Notes: generated by a model from the letters alone, not told the origin. 5,950 nt of DNA from Thioalkalivibrio sp. (GCA_018224485.1 JAGTVE010000276.1:1-5950); one strand, 5' to 3'. Positions 1 through 5,718 are shown, numbered from the stretch's first letter. Translations and numbers: made by a program.

Positions 1-89
1 CCGACGCGCGTGAAGCCGCGGAAGCGGCCTGGTCCGAGGCCACCGCGGCCTGGGATCGCCTGATGGATGACGAGCCTACCGAACAATAG
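1..89 (+). CDS. C-terminal end of an unidentified protein (5' truncated by the window)
   Basis: The reading frame beginning at base 3 is open from the window edge and ends with TAG at 87-89. It gives 28 residues that begin DAREAAEAAW and end MDDEPTEQ. The codons have the G/C third positions typical of the neighbouring genes. The composition (Ala, Glu and Asp rich, with two Trp) suggests a helical, acidic C-terminal tail. That is too little to assign a family. A strong hairpin begins 18 bases after the stop, so the transcript may end or be processed there. The gene lies upstream of, and in the same direction as, the HDOD-GGDEF gene, but the 220-base structured gap argues against tight coupling. 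An ATG at 67 inside this tail opens the long frame into the next gene, but I do not consider it that gene's start. Confidence 0.6.
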   Translation, partial: DAREAAEAAWSEATAAWDRLMDDEPTEQ

Positions 90-106
90 GCCGAGTACCG
101 ATGGGT

Positions 107-149
107 CGCCCGGGTGCCTGCCCTGGAACACGGGACAGGGCACCGGGCG
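107..149 (+). terminator. Large interrupted hairpin after the upstream gene (possible terminator or attenuator)
   Basis: The outer arms CGCCCGG (107-113) and CCGGGCG (143-149) are perfect complements. The inner arms GCCCTG (120-125) and CAGGGC (136-141) are also perfect complements. A 6/1 internal loop separates the two stem segments, and the apical loop is 10 bases. The hairpin begins 18 bases after the stop of the upstream gene. What follows (cacttattcagg) has only scattered T, so a canonical Rho-independent terminator is not shown. It could equally stabilise the 3' end of the upstream mRNA or be part of a structured leader. Confidence 0.45.
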
Positions 150-211
150 CACTTATTCAGGACTGCGCCCCTCGGGCAGCCGCCGCCCGGACCCCGACCG
201 CATCAAGCGCC

Positions 212-244
212 CGGGCCGGACAGCCCATCGTGCCCTCCGGCCCG
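212..244 (+). repeat. Perfect 9-base inverted repeat in the leader of the HDOD-GGDEF gene
   Basis: CGGGCCGGA (212-220) is matched exactly by its reverse complement TCCGGCCCG (236-244), with a 15-base spacer. In RNA this is a very GC-rich hairpin. It stands two to five bases before the next inverted repeat, which also has a 15-base loop, so the two would stack as tandem hairpins. No T-run follows, so it does not look like an intrinsic terminator. Function unknown. Confidence 0.5.
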
Positions 245-248
245 AGGT

Positions 249-285
249 GGCAAGTGTAGACCTCAAGCTTCGCGCTACACTTGCC
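249..285 (+). repeat. Perfect 11-base inverted repeat upstream of the HDOD-GGDEF start
   Basis: GGCAAGTGTAG (249-259) and CTACACTTGCC (275-285) are exact reverse complements around a 15-base spacer that contains AAGCTT. In RNA the stem extends to 14 pairs (246-259 with 275-288) through one G-U wobble. The arms are less GC-rich than the surroundings, so this repeat is not simply a product of base composition. It ends 24 bases before the proposed GTG start. It could be a dimeric regulator's operator, with arm centres 26 bases apart, or an RNA leader structure controlling access to the start. No T-tract follows. Confidence 0.6.
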
Positions 286-309
286 GCCACATGGTTGCCG
301 GGGTCGATC

Positions 310-1842
310 GTGAGCAAGGCGGGTTACGAGTTGGGTATCGCAAAATTTCTGGAAACCGACATCCGTCTGCCCACTGCACCGGCCATCGCTGCGCGCATCC
401 TCGATGCCGTGCGGGACGACGGCGATTCCTACCGCTCCCTCGCCACGGTGATCGCGACCGATCCGGCGCTCGCTGCGAGGCTCCTGTCGGTCGCCAACTC
501 CTCGCTCTACGCACTGCCTCACAAGGTCACCCGGATCGAACAGGCGATCGCACTGCTCGGTCTGAACCTGGTGAAGAACATCGCCCTGTCCTTCGCCGTC
601 GTGCGAGGGCTGGAGAGTAACAGCCAGTCCGGCTTCGATTTCGATCGCTACCTGAGACGGGCGGTAACCGGCGCCGTGGCTGCCGAAATGATCGGCAACC
701 AGATCGGCCACCCCAGCGAAGACCTGTTCGCCAGCGCCCTGCTGCAGGATGTGGGCATGCTGGTCTTCGCCCTGCTGGTACCCGAGGACTACGCCGAGGT
801 CCTTGAGCAAGAGGCGGCATCCCCCGATCACCTGTGCGCCCTGGAGGAGCGCAGGTTCGGCTGCGATCACCAGGAACTCGGCTCCGAGATCCTCGCTCGC
901 TGGGGGCTGCCGGAGAGCCTCGCGGAGCCGATCCGCCACCACCACCGGCTCTCGCCGGCCCCGCCCTCCTGTCAGGTCGCAGCGGATCTGCTGTTCCTCG
1001 CGGATCGCGTCGCCTCGCTCTATCACGGCTTCCACAGCGCCGAACGCGCATTGCAGATCAAGGACTTCCTTGCCGAGCATTACGGACAGAACGGTCAGTC
1101 CGCGGACGAGTTGATCGACGCGGTCGCGAGCCGCGCGCAGGACATGCTCGCAGTGTACGAGATCGACAGCGGTGACCTCCGGCCCTACTCGCAGCTTCTG
1201 CAGGAGGCGAACGACGAGCTCGGTCGTCTCAACCTCTCCTATGAGCAACTCGTGATGGAACTCAAGCAGGCACAGGCGCGAACGGAGCAGCTGGCCGCCG
1301 AACTCGGAGAGGCGAACACCCGCCTGCGCGAACTGGTGTCACGCGACGGCCTGACCGGGCTCTACAACCACCGTCATTTCCAGGAGATGCTCCGCAAGGA
1401 AATCGGCGAGGCCGCCCGCTACGGGCGTCCGCTGACGCTGATCCTGTTCGATGTCGATTTCTTCAAGAGAGTCAATGACCAACATGGTCATCCCGCCGGG
1501 GACGCGGTCCTGAGGCGCATCGCGGAACACGTCGCGGAGACGGTGCGGTCCAGCGATGTGGTGGCCCGCTACGGTGGCGAGGAGTTCGCGATCATACTGC
1601 CGGAGACCGATGCCCGCGAAGCGGTCGTCCTCGCCGAACGGATCCGGCGCGGTATCGAGGCGATGGAGATCGCGATCGGCAACCACCAGTCGCCCTTGCA
1701 GGTGACCGTGAGCCTGGGGCTCACCAGTTTCCGGCACGAAGACTCCGAGCGTGCGCAGGGCGCACTGATCGAGGCGGCGGACAAGGCCCTCTATGCGGCC
1801 AAGCACGGCGGGCGAAACCGTCTCGTAGTCGGCCGCGGATGA
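310..1842 (+). CDS. HDOD-coiled coil-GGDEF protein, predicted diguanylate cyclase
   Basis: This 510-residue cytoplasmic signalling protein is predicted to make c-di-GMP from two GTP. The N-terminal HDOD domain (about 13-215) has the LPTAP start, the DPALAARLLSVANSS helix and a terminal HHH at 210-212. The catalytic HD pair of true HD hydrolases is replaced by Gln146-Asp147, so it is a binding rather than phosphodiesterase module, as in the HDOD family. A coiled coil (about 294-345) with regular Leu/Glu spacing links to GGDEF (about 346-507). That domain has the DGLTGLYN entry motif, metal-binding Asp at 381 in FDVDFF, the active site GGEEF at 422-426, and an inhibitory RxxD at 413-416 placed five residues before it. 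The frame is open back to ATG 67, but residues encoded before 310 are Pro/Arg-rich, match no domain and run through the inverted repeats. I chose GTG 310, which has GGGG at 300-303 as a weak ribosome site; TTG 295 and TTG 331 are alternatives. The input signal for HDOD is unknown. Confidence 0.9.
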   Translation: MSKAGYELGIAKFLETDIRLPTAPAIAARILDAVRDDGDSYRSLATVIATDPALAARLLSVANSSLYALPHKVTRIEQAIALLGLNLVKNIALSFAVVRGLESNSQSGFDFDRYLRRAVTGAVAAEMIGNQIGHPSEDLFASALLQDVGMLVFALLVPEDYAEVLEQEAASPDHLCALEERRFGCDHQELGSEILARWGLPESLAEPIRHHHRLSPAPPSCQVAADLLFLADRVASLYHGFHSAERALQIKDFLAEHYGQNGQSADELIDAVASRAQDMLAVYEIDSGDLRPYSQLLQEANDELGRLNLSYEQLVMELKQAQARTEQLAAELGEANTRLRELVSRDGLTGLYNHRHFQEMLRKEIGEAARYGRPLTLILFDVDFFKRVNDQHGHPAGDAVLRRIAEHVAETVRSSDVVARYGGEEFAIILPETDAREAVVLAERIRRGIEAMEIAIGNHQSPLQVTVSLGLTSFRHEDSERAQGALIEAADKALYAAKHGGRNRLVVGRG

Positions 1843-1843
1843 T

Positions 1844-1868
1844 GTCGGCGGACGGCGCTGCCGCCGAC
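1844..1868. terminator. Hairpin between convergent stop codons
   Basis: GTCGGCGG (1844-1851) pairs perfectly with CCGCCGAC (1861-1868) around a 9-base loop. It fills the 40-base space between the stop of the HDOD-GGDEF gene and the stop of the convergent transglycosylase gene. Position suggests a shared bidirectional terminator. Neither strand shows a T-run after the stem, so termination by this element alone is uncertain. Confidence 0.4.
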
Positions 1869-1882
1869 GCTCGCTCGCCGCC

Positions 1883-3052
1883 TCACGGAACCCGGCATCC
1901 CACCAGCTGCAGCCGCTGACCCGGGCGAATCAGGTAGCGCGGGCCCGGGATGCCGTTCGCTTCGGCGACCATTTCCAGGCTCGGGCATCCCTGGCGGTGT
2001 ACGATCGTCGAGAGGGTATCTCCGCTGCGCACGGTGTAGGTGCGTACCGCGAGCAGGGCGCGGCGCTCCTCGCGGGAGGCGTGCAGACGGCGGGCGAGTT
2101 CGGTGCGTGTGCCGTTCAGGCACGCCTCCGGGTACCGCGCCGCGATCTCGGCCGGCGCCTGAACCGCGTAGCCGTCAGGGAGCCGCACATCGTGATCCTG
2201 ATGCGGATTGAGATTGCGCAGCGTGCGGAACCATCCGGCACGGCTGCCTTCCTGGCCGAGACAGATCGACAGTTCCGCGAGGGTCTTCGGTTCCGCCAGT
2301 TCGATTTGTGAGGGCTTGGCGTCCACCACCGGAAATGCGACGCCATGGGTCTCCGGGTCCTGGAACAGCATGGCTGCCGCCAGCACGTACGGCACATACT
2401 CCTGGGTCTCGCTTGGCAACTGCCGGAAGAAATCGGGGTTCCAGAAGCTGGGTTCATCGAGCGCGCGGGTCAGGCGCAGGACCCGGGTCTCGCCGAGATT
2501 GTAGGCTGCCAGCGCCAGGGTGAGATCTCCCTCGTGCTCAATGAACCGCTCCCGCAGATAGGCGACGTTCGCCCGGGTGGCGGCCAGCGGATCAAAGCGC
2601 TCGTCGCGCTCCTCATCGATGCGCAGGCCCAGGCGCAGCGCGGTGTAGCCCATGAACTGCAGCGGTCCCGCCGCGCCCACCCGCGACACCGAGTGCACGC
2701 GACCCCCCGATTCCTTCGCGAGGATGCCGAAGAGCAGTGCCTCGGGCAGACCGGCCTGCGCGTACACCGGCCACATCAGGTGACGCATGTACATGTACTG
2801 CTCGTAGGCGTCGATCAGCGTCGGCAGCATCCACGTGAGCCAGTCGTTCAGCGCCGCCGCGATCAGGCTGTCCCGCTCCGCAGTCCACGCGATGCCCTCG
2901 TCGTTCAGCGCCTGGTCCAGGCTTCCCGAATACTCGGCAAGGGACCCTGGCGGGACCTGCCCGTTCTGTTCCGCCCTGCCCGCAGTCGCGAGACCGGCCA
3001 GCGCCGTGGCAATGCAGCAAACCGCGACCCAGTAGCGAAACGACGCGCCCAT
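1883..3052 (-). CDS. Secreted lytic murein transglycosylase (MltD-like, SLT plus LysM)
   Basis: This 389-residue periplasmic enzyme is predicted to cleave the MurNAc-GlcNAc bond of peptidoglycan, forming 1,6-anhydro ends. Residues 1-27 form a Sec signal peptide with cleavage after GRA; there is no lipobox at the right place, whereas E. coli MltD is a lipoprotein. The SLT domain (about 93-195) has catalytic Glu114 in AKESGG, then GAAGPLQFM (127-134) and AAYNLGETRV (182-191), the family 1 motifs. Residues 245-305 (LAELSICLG, LRNLNPHQ, LPDGYAVQAP) resemble the degenerate LysM-like region that follows SLT in MltD. A clear LysM (YTVRSGDTLSTI, about 339-384) for glycan binding ends the protein. A longer frame to 3136 exists, but ATG 3052 is chosen because it sits behind a very strong ribosome site and starts directly with the signal peptide. 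It converges on the HDOD-GGDEF gene and diverges from the ABC operon, so it is probably monocistronic. Confidence 0.92.
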   Translation of the reverse strand: MGASFRYWVAVCCIATALAGLATAGRAEQNGQVPPGSLAEYSGSLDQALNDEGIAWTAERDSLIAAALNDWLTWMLPTLIDAYEQYMYMRHLMWPVYAQAGLPEALLFGILAKESGGRVHSVSRVGAAGPLQFMGYTALRLGLRIDEERDERFDPLAATRANVAYLRERFIEHEGDLTLALAAYNLGETRVLRLTRALDEPSFWNPDFFRQLPSETQEYVPYVLAAAMLFQDPETHGVAFPVVDAKPSQIELAEPKTLAELSICLGQEGSRAGWFRTLRNLNPHQDHDVRLPDGYAVQAPAEIAARYPEACLNGTRTELARRLHASREERRALLAVRTYTVRSGDTLSTIVHRQGCPSLEMVAEANGIPGPRYLIRPGQRLQLVGCRVP

Positions 3053-3054
3053 AT

Positions 3055-3064
3055 CCCCTCCTCC
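3055..3064 (-). promoter_or_regulatory. Strong ribosome binding site of the transglycosylase gene
   Basis: Read on the minus strand, GGAGGAGGGG lies just before ATG 3052; its leading GGAGG is 7 bases from the start. This purine block decides the start over the upstream ATG at 3136 and gives a protein beginning with its signal peptide. Confidence 0.8.
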
Positions 3065-3187
3065 GCAGTAAAGAATGGTAGTCTCGCCGCCGCGGCGACG
3101 GGACGCCACCCCCAGGCGGGTATCGCACGCGCGCACGCCCGGATGCCAGCCGCGCCCCCGATCCGGTGGACCTGTCCGCCCCCGCGG

Positions 3188-3203
3188 CGTTCCCGGGGGA
3201 ACG
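3188..3203. promoter_or_regulatory. 16-base dyad in the divergent transglycosylase/ABC intergenic region
   Basis: CGTTCCC (3188-3194) and GGGAACG (3197-3203) are perfect complements around a two-base centre. Such a short centre suits a DNA operator for a dimeric regulator better than an RNA hairpin loop. Flanking CCGCCC-type and GGCGGG-type blocks add imperfect symmetry. It lies 87 bases before the ABC ATPase start and about 136 bases before the transglycosylase start, so it could act on either or both. I found no convincing sigma-70 promoter in 3053-3289, so the exact role is unclear. Confidence 0.35.
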
Positions 3204-3269
3204 GGCGGGCCGCTCAGGGGTCACATGGCGCGTGGGGCCGCTCCCGACGCGCACGCGATCCCCTGACGC

Positions 3270-3276
3270 AAGGAGG
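3270..3276 (+). promoter_or_regulatory. Ribosome binding site of the ABC ATPase gene, long spacing
   Basis: AAGGAGG at 3270-3276 is a near-perfect Shine-Dalgarno sequence, but it stands 13 bases before ATG 3290, longer than the usual 5-9. No in-frame ATG, GTG or TTG lies between them, and the protein from 3290 starts in register with the family. The start is kept; translation may be somewhat less efficient than the sequence strength suggests. Confidence 0.7.
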
Positions 3277-3289
3277 CACTGTTTCTCGA

Positions 3290-4009
3290 ATGGCGATCGA
3301 AGTCTCGGAACTGACAAAGAATTTCGGCCCCGCCACCGCCGTGGATGCGGTCAGCTTTGACATCGCGACCGGCTCGGCCACGGCCCTGCTGGGTCCGAAC
3401 GGCGCCGGAAAGACCACAACCCTTGCGATGCTCCTGGGCCTGATGACACCCACCTTCGGACACATTCGCGTGCTGGGTGCCGACATGCTTCGTGACCGCT
3501 ACGCGGTGCTCAACCGGATGAACTATGCGTCCCCCTACATCGACCTGCCCCAGCGCCTGACCGTGCGCGAGAACCTGCTCGTGTACGGACGGCTGTACGG
3601 CGTGCGCAGACTCAAGGCGCGCATCTACCAGCTGGCGGAGGAGCTCGAACTCGAGGCCCTGATCAACCGGCCGTACCGTGAGCTCTCGGCCGGCCAGCGG
3701 ACCCGGGTGGCGCTGGCGAAGGCGCTGATCAACGAACCGGAACTCCTCCTCCTCGACGAACCCACCGCCTCCCTGGACCCCGACACCGGCGATCGCATCC
3801 GGGGCTGGCTCGAGGCTTACAGGGCACGGACCGGTGCGACGATGGTACTGGCATCGCACAACATGCCGGAGGTTGAACGTCTCTGCGATCGCGTGTTGAT
3901 GATGCGCGGCGGGCGCATCGTCGATGACGGTACGCCGGACGGCCTGCGGGCGCGCTACGGGAGGCGCAACCTCGAAGAGGTGTTCCTGGACATTGCCCGT
4001 CATGCGTGA
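3290..4009 (+). CDS. ABC-2 type exporter, ATP-binding subunit
   Basis: This 239-residue cytoplasmic ATPase is predicted to drive export through the membrane subunit encoded next. Walker A is GPNGAGKT at 35-42. The signature is LSAGQ (132-136) instead of LSGGQ. Walker B and the catalytic Glu are LLLLDEP with Asp156 and Glu157, the D-loop is SLD (161-163), and the switch His is His190 in ASHN. In place of the usual Q-loop it has MNYASPYIDLP (77-87), with Pro or Ser where Gln normally stands. At about 240 residues it is a minimal single-domain subunit without the C-terminal extension of drug-type ATPases. The TLAMLLGLMTPTFGHIRVLG stretch after Walker A is typical of the ABC-2 exporter class. The substrate cannot be told from sequence; polysaccharide, lipid, peptide or drug export are all possible. 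It is the first gene of a two-gene operon and diverges from the transglycosylase gene. Confidence 0.93.
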   Translation: MAIEVSELTKNFGPATAVDAVSFDIATGSATALLGPNGAGKTTTLAMLLGLMTPTFGHIRVLGADMLRDRYAVLNRMNYASPYIDLPQRLTVRENLLVYGRLYGVRRLKARIYQLAEELELEALINRPYRELSAGQRTRVALAKALINEPELLLLDEPTASLDPDTGDRIRGWLEAYRARTGATMVLASHNMPEVERLCDRVLMMRGGRIVDDGTPDGLRARYGRRNLEEVFLDIARHA

Positions 4010-4844
4010 TCGCCACGCATCCCCGCGCACCGTTACTCGCCAGGGCCTGGGGGAATCGCTGAACCGCAGCTACGCGGTGCTGCTGCGGCACGTTTATCTC
4101 CTGCGGGGTTCCTGGCCCCGAGTGCTCGAACTGGCCTACTGGCCGGTAATGCAGATGATCCTCTGGGGCTTCATCACGCAGTTCTTCACCGGACACAGCG
4201 AGTGGGTGGCACAGGCGGCCGGGCTGCTCCTCGCGGCCGTGCTGCTGTGGGACGTGCTGTTCCGCGCCCAGCTCGGCGTGACCCTGCCCTTCTACGAGGA
4301 GCTGTATTCGCGCAACCTCGGCCACCTCTTCGTCAGCCCGCTGCGTCCCTGGGAGCTGATCGCGTCACTGCTCGGAATCAGCACGCTGCGCACCCTGATC
4401 GGGGTGGTGCCCGCGGCTCTTCTCGCGATCCCCCTTTACCAGTACTCGATCTTCACCATGGGTCTGCCGCTGATCGTGTTCTTCGTGCAGCTGCTGGTGA
4501 CCGGGTGGGCGCTCGGGCTGATGATCAGCGGCCTGGTGCTGCGCTTCGGGCTCGGTGCGCAGAGCCTGGCCTGGGTGGCCATCTTCGCGCTGGCACCGAT
4601 CTCGGGCATCTATTACCCGATCGAGGTTCTGCCGGGATGGCTGCAACCGCTCGCGCTGGCCCTGCCCTCCGCCCACGTCTTCGAGGGCATGCGGGCGGTG
4701 CTGCTCGACGAGGGCTTCCACACCGGGCACTTCGCCGCCGCCATGGCCCTCAACGTTGTCTATCTCGTGCTCGGCGCGGCCCTGTTCATGCGCGTGTTCG
4801 CGCTCGCACGCGAGCGCGGCCTGCTGCTGCACAGCGGCGAATAG
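4002..4844 (+). CDS. ABC-2 type exporter, membrane permease subunit
   Basis: This 280-residue inner-membrane protein has about six hydrophobic segments at roughly 41-63, 68-92, 118-150, 154-182, 187-225 and 243-268. A basic cytoplasmic N-terminus precedes the first. Residues about 198-231 (APISGIYYPIEVLP, then LALPSAHVFEGMR) match the conserved C-terminal signature of ABC-2 permeases, with the Gly-x-x-Tyr-Pro turn and Leu-Pro-x-x-x-x-x-Glu-Gly-x-Arg. The start ATG 4002 overlaps the last 8 bases of the ATPase gene. There is no good ribosome site within ten bases, so translation is probably coupled to the ATPase. An upstream in-frame ATG at 3924 would add 26 residues read from the ATPase's coding sequence and is not used here. 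Together the two proteins can form a 2+2 half-transporter complex. No periplasmic adaptor or outer-membrane partner follows, and the substrate is unknown. Confidence 0.92.
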   Translation: MRDRHASPRTVTRQGLGESLNRSYAVLLRHVYLLRGSWPRVLELAYWPVMQMILWGFITQFFTGHSEWVAQAAGLLLAAVLLWDVLFRAQLGVTLPFYEELYSRNLGHLFVSPLRPWELIASLLGISTLRTLIGVVPAALLAIPLYQYSIFTMGLPLIVFFVQLLVTGWALGLMISGLVLRFGLGAQSLAWVAIFALAPISGIYYPIEVLPGWLQPLALALPSAHVFEGMRAVLLDEGFHTGHFAAAMALNVVYLVLGAALFMRVFALARERGLLLHSGE

Positions 4845-4881
4845 CGCGTATCGGCCCGCTGGTGTGGCCCGGGGCAACGCC

Positions 4882-4925
4882 GTGCTGACGGCCGCCGGCT
4901 CCCGCAGCCAGCACTTAGGGTGCTG
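4882..4925. terminator. Overlapping alternative hairpins between convergent genes
   Basis: The same six-base arm occurs three times in alternating orientation: GTGCTG (4882-4887), CAGCAC (4909-4914) and GTGCTG (4920-4925). The middle arm can pair with either neighbour, giving a long loop to the left or a compact five-base loop (ttagg) to the right. The compact form covers the TAA of the minus-strand CPBP gene. No T-run follows on either strand. By position this is where both transcripts should end, but the terminator call is weak. Confidence 0.3.
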
Positions 4926-5487
4926 AACGCAGGTAGATGCGGATCACGAGCCAGTCGTACAGCGCATGGGCGATGGCCACCACCAGCAGGTTGCCCGTGA
5001 CGTGATAGACCATGCCGAGGTAGATCCCGATCAGGGTGGCAAAGAGAAAATAGAAACCGGATATGTAGTGCGCGAGCCCGAACACGATCGCGGCCAGCAG
5101 AATCGCTAGCGCCACGGGCAGATGCTCCGTCAGCCCCCCCTGCAGCACGCCACGCAGCAGCATCTCCTCCCCGAAGCCCGCCAGGAGTGACAGCAACGCC
5201 ACCGAGCCGGCCGGCGCATCCCGAAACAGCGTGTGCAGAAAATCGCGAACCTGGGCCTCCAGCGCCCGATAAGCCCGGAGCCCGCTGGCAGCGAGCAGCG
5301 CGAGCAGACCCAGCATCGGCAGGGTGGCCAGCACGCCCATGGCGAGCGCATCGACCCTCCATTCGAAGCGACCGGGCACCGGTATGCCGAGCAGGACCCC
5401 GAGCAGGAGCGCAAGGGGGATCAGTGCCCCCTGAAAGAGTATCCCCGCCCGTAACGGTTGGCGTTGCACGAATCGGCGCAGGTCCAT
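4915..5487 (-). CDS. CPBP family intramembrane metalloprotease-like protein
   Basis: This 190-residue integral membrane protein belongs to the CPBP (CAAX protease and bacteriocin-processing, Abi) family. All three family motifs are present: Glu107-Glu108 with Arg112 in GFGEEMLLRG, His140 in VFGLAH, and His174 in AIAHALYD. They form the predicted intramembrane metal site. Hydrophobic segments lie at about 13-35, 46-68, 96-115, 124-139, 144-160 and 164-186. Bacterial members include proteases, bacteriocin self-immunity proteins and some of unknown role; the sequence does not show which applies here. The start is ATG 5487, six bases after AGAGGGG; the ATG at 5493 touches that ribosome site directly and is less likely. 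It converges on the ABC operon. No bacteriocin-like small ORF is apparent nearby, so a processing role for a neighbouring peptide is not supported. Confidence 0.88.
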   Translation of the reverse strand: MDLRRFVQRQPLRAGILFQGALIPLALLLGVLLGIPVPGRFEWRVDALAMGVLATLPMLGLLALLAASGLRAYRALEAQVRDFLHTLFRDAPAGSVALLSLLAGFGEEMLLRGVLQGGLTEHLPVALAILLAAIVFGLAHYISGFYFLFATLIGIYLGMVYHVTGNLLVVAIAHALYDWLVIRIYLRSAP

Positions 5488-5493
5488 TCGCAT

Positions 5494-5500
5494 CCCCTCT
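5494..5500 (-). promoter_or_regulatory. Ribosome binding site deciding the CPBP start
   Basis: On the minus strand AGAGGGG (5500-5494) lies exactly six bases before ATG 5487 but directly abuts ATG 5493. The spacing therefore favours 5487 and a protein beginning MDLRRF. Confidence 0.6.
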
Positions 5501-5689
5501 TCCGACGTCGCTCGAACGCCCGCCACGATAAACCATGCGTCCCCCGGTCACGATCGGAGCCCGAATCCGCGTCCGTGTCAGGCACCACGCAGCGGGTGAA
5601 AAAGGCATGAGCCGGTGGCTCCTTCCGTTCAGAAGGGGTTCAGATGCGCCCCCCTATCCTGAGTCCGACCTCGGAGAAGAACCCGGGTC

Positions 5690-5718
5690 CGGCAGAAGGG
5701 ACCAGCGCCGTTCTGCCG
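5690..5718. repeat. Perfect 8-base inverted repeat upstream of the curlin-like gene
   Basis: CGGCAGAA (5690-5697) and TTCTGCCG (5711-5718) are exact reverse complements with a 13-base spacer, so the arm centres lie 21 bases apart, two helical turns. That spacing places both arms on one DNA face, as expected for an operator bound by a dimer or pair of dimers. It ends about 98 bases before the start codon at 5817. As RNA it would be a modest hairpin followed by only two T's, so a terminator is less likely. Confidence 0.4.

Noticed and set aside
67..309. N-terminal extension of the HDOD-GGDEF protein from ATG 67
   Set aside because: It would overlap the end of the upstream gene, lacks a ribosome site in a sensible place, is Pro/Arg/Gly-rich without domain character, and would have to read through all three inverted repeats. 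GTG 310 leads straight into HDOD.
157..1248. Long minus-strand open frame opposite the HDOD domain
   Set aside because: It mirrors the codon periodicity of the plus-strand gene, as usual in GC-rich DNA, and its product shows no domain.
3053..3136. Upstream start at 3136 for the transglycosylase
   Set aside because: It would put 28 extra residues before the signal peptide and ignore the strong ribosome site at 3055-3064.
3139..3166. CCGGAT and ATCCGG inverted pair with a 16-base spacer
   Set aside because: Six-base GC-rich arms with a wide spacer are expected by chance in this composition; the neighbouring 3188-3203 dyad is much stronger.
2345..3289. Plus-strand open frame running in front of the ABC ATPase
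   Set aside because: It is antisense to the transglycosylase gene and then crosses the intergenic region. The residues before 3290 show no family features, while ATG 3290 has a Shine-Dalgarno sequence.
4760..5608. Long minus-strand frame overlapping the CPBP gene and the permease end
   Set aside because: Its Arg/Gly/Ala-rich product is a frame-shifted shadow, while the overlapping frame carries all CPBP motifs.
5599..5621. Minus-strand hairpin GAGCC-ACC-GGCTC followed by TTTTT
   Set aside because: The stem is only five pairs, five bases separate it from the T-run, and no minus-strand gene lies to the right whose transcript would end here.
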